Made by a program: the position numbers and the translations under genes. Of a stretch of 64,000 nt of DNA, positions 60,728 through 64,000 are shown one piece after another. Source of the DNA: Planctomycetota bacterium (GTDB taxonomy: Bacteria > Planctomycetota > UBA1135 > GCA-002686595); the NCBI GenBank assembly GCA_023150475.1, contig JAKLKU010000005.1:186001-250000 (forward strand). Direction: 5' to 3'. Each line of letters begins with the position of its first letter. Position 1 is the stretch's first letter. The notes beneath the pieces were generated by a model. The model did no database searches. It saw only the letters and a list, made by a program, of their open reading frames with translations, and was not told the origin of the DNA.

Positions 60728-63295
60728 TCATCGCAGCACCGTCTCCAGGACGTGCGCATCGAGCTCGAACTCGAACTTCTGCAATTCGTCGACATCGGCC
60801 ACTTCGATCGGCCACTCCCCGAGCCGGCGCACGTCAGCTCGTTCGCCCGGCAGGACGGCGAAGAGCACCACTCGGCAACGCCCCTGCGCATCGAAGCTCG
60901 TGCGCAGGGTCGCGTCACCGCCCGCTGCTCGAATCTCGGTGACGATGACCGGGTTCTCGCCCGGGCACTCGAGGCGCGCGATCAAGTGCGCCGGCAGACC
61001 CGCAGCGCGGAACACGAGCTCGAGCTCGAGCGGCGGGCGCAGAGTCACGCTGTGCTCGTTCATTGCGACGGAACGAACGGTCTCACGGCGCGCGCCGCGC
61101 GCGGCGACCCACAAGTCGACGGGACCAGCTCCGACGAGGCAGCGCGCTTCGCCGCGCCGGATCTGCCAATCCGCGCGACGTTCCGGCTCGTCGAGGCTCG
61201 TGGTGCGCACGAGTCCGTTCGCACACGCGGAGCCGTCGGGCAGGTAGACACGCACGACGAGCTCGCGCTGACCAGCGAAAAGGTCGAGCTGCTGCAGCCG
61301 CGGATCGCGGGTCGTCTCGCCAGGCACCACGACCACGTCTTCGACACGCACGACTTCGCGAGGCCCGACCGTGATCGACACGGTGCCGGTGCCCGCCGCC
61401 AGCTCGACGAACTCGAACGTGAAGAGTCCGGGCTCCGGCGCCGCTTGCACGACCACGTCGGCGGAGATCGCCCGGTCGTCGCCGAACGTGCGACCCGACC
61501 AGTGGACGCGCGGGAGCGATTCGAAGGCGAGCGGAGGCACGCGCAGCGAACCGACGAACTTTCCGGGGCGCGTCACCACGAGCTCGACGTCGCTCGTCCC
61601 GACGACGCAGAGCACTGGCGCGCTCTCGTTCGTGCGACCTCGGTTCGCGACGACGCGCAGCCGCGTCGCGTGGCTGACGCCGCGAATCGAGAACTGGCCT
61701 CGAGCGTCGGTGACGGGCCACGCTGGATGTTCGCGCCAACCGTCGTCGCCGCGCAGCTCGGAGGCGCCGTCCTGCGCGCCGCCGCCACCGCCGTGCATGC
61801 CGCCGTGGAACTCGTCGAGCCTGATGGCAATGCCCTCGGCCGGTTCCCCCCGCTCGTCGAGCACTCTGCCGGCGACGATGAGCTTCGTCGGAACGAACCG
61901 CGCATCGCCGCACCGGCGGTCCTCCGTGACGGGCCCGGAGTCGAGCTCGACGTGGAAGCAGAGCTCGCTGCCGTCCGTCGCACGCGTCGTGAAGCAGTCG
62001 ACGTTCCGAAGGCGCTCGTCGTCGGGGTCCGAGTCGCGATAGGGCACACGGAACTCGCCGTTCGCATCGGTCGTGAGCGTGACGCTCCACGGGTCGCCGT
62101 CGCCCCACGCCCCACCGAGCTCGCGCACGTTCATCACCAAGTCCTGCTTCGCGAGCACGACGCCGCGTTCATCGACCGCACGGAAGATCGCGGCGGGCAA
62201 CGGAGCGAGCGTGAGCCGCACGTGGGTGGTCTCGCCCGCTCGCTTTGGCGCGGCGAGTCGAGCCTGGGCCCGGAGGATGGGTGACGTGCTCCACGCGGAG
62301 AACTCGCACTCCGTGGCGATCTCGATCGGTTCGAGGCGGACGACGCCCTGCTTCGCGTAGGCGTTGGTCCAAGCCAGCGACTGGGTCACAAAGTCATCCG
62401 TCACGATTCCCGCGATGAACGCGGTCTCCCCGACCCAGACGACGTCGTTCGCGTCGACCAGCGTGACTTCGATCGCCCCGCACGACGGCAGCATGAGCTC
62501 GAACTGCTTCGGAATCTCCGCGAGTGAAGCGAAACTCGCGATCGGTCGATCGCGCAGCAAAGCTCGCACGGTGACTTCGCACGGCTCGGCGACATCCGCG
62601 CGCATGAACGGCCGAACGTGTCGAAACCGTGCGACGCCGTGTTCGTCGGTCTTCGCTTGGGTTCGCAGCCCGAAGTGGTCGAGCGAGCGGAGCTCGACTT
62701 CGAGCTCAGCGGCGTCACGCCCATCCGCGTGCACGACATGGACGTCGAAGTCGTACTCGTCACCGAACGCGAGCACCACGTTTTCGACTTGCGGCCCGAC
62801 GGCTACCGACGTGAAGCGTTCTCCAGCGCGAGCGGCGATCAGCGCCTGAACCCTCGCGCGCGGTACGCGCGTGCCTCCACGTTCGTCCGTCACGGTGCGC
62901 CGCGCGTGCGTTCCGAGCCATTCGAGGAGCGCCCCGGGCTCACGCCGCGCGAGTTCGAGGGCCTGCCAATCCGGATCGATTTCGACCGAGAACACGTCCG
63001 CATTCGCGACGGGTCGCTGCGTGTTCGCGTCGACGACGAGCACGGGGAGCGTTGCGGCGTCGCGCGCAGCACCGACGCCGACCGAATTGCTCGCGACGCC
63101 CGCGACGGACGCGCGCTCCGAGTCCCTGGACGGCGTGGGCACCGTGAGCGCCGCCCGCGCGTCGGGTTCGTCCGTCGCTGCGCTGCTCGACGGGGCCGGC
63201 ACCACGCTCGCGACGCCGGCGTCGTCGCGCGCGAACAGCAACCAGCATGCAATGGCGGCGACGACGAACGACACGCTGCCGAGCAGGCGTTTCAT
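60728..63295 (-). CDS. Membrane-anchored Ig/transthyretin-like protein, array member 2
   Basis: 855 aa from ATG 63295, 3 nt after the previous stop. TM helix LLGSVSFVVAAIACWLLFA, a Ser/Ala/Asp-rich linker, several beta domains (LPVLVVDANTQRPVANADVF; IVAGRVLDERGEPAEGIAIRL), and a His/Gly patch (HGGMHGGGGG) at about residue 497. It ends with the conserved module (DPRLQQLDLFAGQRELVVRVY, WQIRRGEARCLVGAGPVDLWV, end PIEVADVDELQKFEFELD). Function unknown. Confidence 0.8.
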   Translation of the reverse strand: MKRLLGSVSFVVAAIACWLLFARDDAGVASVVPAPSSSAATDEPDARAALTVPTPSRDSERASVAGVASNSVGVGAARDAATLPVLVVDANTQRPVANADVFSVEIDPDWQALELARREPGALLEWLGTHARRTVTDERGGTRVPRARVQALIAARAGERFTSVAVGPQVENVVLAFGDEYDFDVHVVHADGRDAAELEVELRSLDHFGLRTQAKTDEHGVARFRHVRPFMRADVAEPCEVTVRALLRDRPIASFASLAEIPKQFELMLPSCGAIEVTLVDANDVVWVGETAFIAGIVTDDFVTQSLAWTNAYAKQGVVRLEPIEIATECEFSAWSTSPILRAQARLAAPKRAGETTHVRLTLAPLPAAIFRAVDERGVVLAKQDLVMNVRELGGAWGDGDPWSVTLTTDANGEFRVPYRDSDPDDERLRNVDCFTTRATDGSELCFHVELDSGPVTEDRRCGDARFVPTKLIVAGRVLDERGEPAEGIAIRLDEFHGGMHGGGGGAQDGASELRGDDGWREHPAWPVTDARGQFSIRGVSHATRLRVVANRGRTNESAPVLCVVGTSDVELVVTRPGKFVGSLRVPPLAFESLPRVHWSGRTFGDDRAISADVVVQAAPEPGLFTFEFVELAAGTGTVSITVGPREVVRVEDVVVVPGETTRDPRLQQLDLFAGQRELVVRVYLPDGSACANGLVRTTSLDEPERRADWQIRRGEARCLVGAGPVDLWVAARGARRETVRSVAMNEHSVTLRPPLELELVFRAAGLPAHLIARLECPGENPVIVTEIRAAGGDATLRTSFDAQGRCRVVLFAVLPGERADVRRLGEWPIEVADVDELQKFEFELDAHVLETVLR

Positions 63296-63298
63296 GGC

Positions 63299-64000
63299 TC
63301 ACGGCGCGCGGAAGTCGCGCAGTTTGGTCCGAGTTGCTTCGGGGAGGCGCACGGTGAATCGCTGCGGGTCGCGCGAGTCGCGCACCTCGATGAATTCCGG
63401 CTCGCACGGCGCGGTGAGCACGTCGTGGCGACCGTCGCGTTCGCGCGACGCGCGCACGGCGACGCGGAAACGGCCCGGTTCGCACACGCGCGTCCGCGCG
63501 AGGCCTGTCGCGTCCGGTCGCGCGAGCTCCGGCCACGAGACGTGATCGTCGCGCGTCGTCACGGTCCCCTGCTCGTACTCGACGACCAACGTCGTGTCCG
63601 CACCGAGCTCCGCGAGCGACTCGGGCCCGAGCGCGAGCTCGATCGAAAGCCCCCGCTCGAGCGTCACTTCGAAATCCGCGCTCGCGCCGTCGACCCGCAC
63701 CGTCCGGTAACCGCTCGCGCCGAAGACGAAGTCGATCGGCAACGCTCGCGCGCGCACGATCGCGTGGCCGTCTTCGGTGCGCACCGTCTGCCACTCGGTC
63801 GAACCGTCGCGACCGCGCAAGCGCACGACCGAGCCGGCGATGCCTTCGCCACGTTCGTCGCGCGCGACGACGTGCAACGCCTTCGCGAGCCCGCGCAAGT
63901 CGACTTCCGCGAGCCGCGGATCCGCGCACGCCTCGCCCGCCACGAGCGCGACGCCGTCGAAGCTCGCGAGCACCGGGCCGTGCTTGCCGCGGAACTCGAA
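63299..64000 (-). CDS. Array member 1, 3' part only (continues past right edge)
   Basis: At least 233 codons; the frame is open to position 64000. What is visible is the conserved C-terminal module: DPRLAEVDLRGLAKALHVVARDERGEGI, STEWQTVRTEDGHAIVRARALPIDF, an internal strand-rich part, and the end PEFIEVRDSRDPQRFTVRLPE. The N-terminus, presumably with a TM anchor and more beta domains, lies outside the window. Its stop is 3 nt before the ATG of the 63295 gene, so it heads or continues the operon. Confidence 0.8.
   Translation of the reverse strand, partial: FEFRGKHGPVLASFDGVALVAGEACADPRLAEVDLRGLAKALHVVARDERGEGIAGSVVRLRGRDGSTEWQTVRTEDGHAIVRARALPIDFVFGASGYRTVRVDGASADFEVTLERGLSIELALGPESLAELGADTTLVVEYEQGTVTTRDDHVSWPELARPDATGLARTRVCEPGRFRVAVRASRERDGRHDVLTAPCEPEFIEVRDSRDPQRFTVRLPEATRTKLRDFRAP

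Noticed and set aside
56945-62284. Very long open frame on the plus strand opposite the surface-protein array
   Set aside because: It runs antisense through four genes that have signal anchors, ribosome sites, 3-nt spacing and shared domains. Its own translation is Arg/Ala/Asp-rich low-complexity with no domain. Such mirror frames are expected in high-GC DNA.

Overview
The window is high-GC bacterial chromosome, densely packed, with leaderless or weakly led genes and many secreted or membrane-anchored proteins. It most resembles a Planctomycetota genome, of the high-GC lineage that includes Saltatorellus/Engelhardtia-type isolates. The reasons are a PVC-type DUF1080/beta-propeller/HEAT/cytochrome c protein, HAF-repeat and LamG secreted proteins sharing a Cys-rich C-terminal domain, large carboxypeptidase-regulatory-like surface proteins, a Tal-Pgi fusion, and an ECF42 sigma factor with its DGPF partner. 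The lineage is inferred from gene content alone; there is no rRNA in the window. I saw no tRNA, CRISPR array, transposase or phage gene.

Left third (1-31.9 kb): a partial peptidase-like/ABC exporter whose reading frame stops one residue after the H-loop; a MORN-repeat lipoprotein; an M20 dipeptidase; a two-gene CBS-domain operon; two convergent secreted proteins (beta-propeller and LamG) sharing a C-terminal domain; an operon of ECF sigma factor, zinc anti-sigma factor and glycogen debranching enzyme; a cation/proton antiporter; a sugar isomerase/oxidoreductase pair; DGPF protein plus ECF42 sigma factor behind a recognisable ECF42 promoter; a HAF-repeat secreted protein; the giant PVC cytochrome; two polytopic membrane proteins (one GT39-like); and a secreted M14 carboxypeptidase.

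Middle (31.9-45.2 kb): a tripartite RND efflux operon (MFP, RND, outer-membrane factor, then a lipoprotein) preceded by its TetR regulator. The same 15-bp operator lies before both the regulator and the pump. Next comes a compact, translationally coupled operon of unknown function: a divergent sigma-70-like protein, a TPR protein, a 59-aa secreted protein and a 1051-aa membrane-anchored surface protein.

Right third (45.2-64 kb): a carbon-metabolism cluster (tkt, tal-pgi fusion, gnd, zwf on the minus strand; a ROK glucokinase diverging from tkt), which can take glucose to glucose-6-phosphate and cycle it through the pentose phosphate pathway. It meets a minus-strand array of five paralogous membrane-anchored, Ig/transthyretin-like proteins that runs off the right edge. 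A roughly 350-nt non-coding element occurs twice, in the same orientation: once between the debranching-enzyme gene and the LamG gene, and once inside the paralogue array.

The most interesting unexplained items are the sigma-like/TPR/small-secreted/giant-surface operon (40.3-45.1 kb), the five-member surface-protein array (54.1-64 kb), and the duplicated intergenic element.
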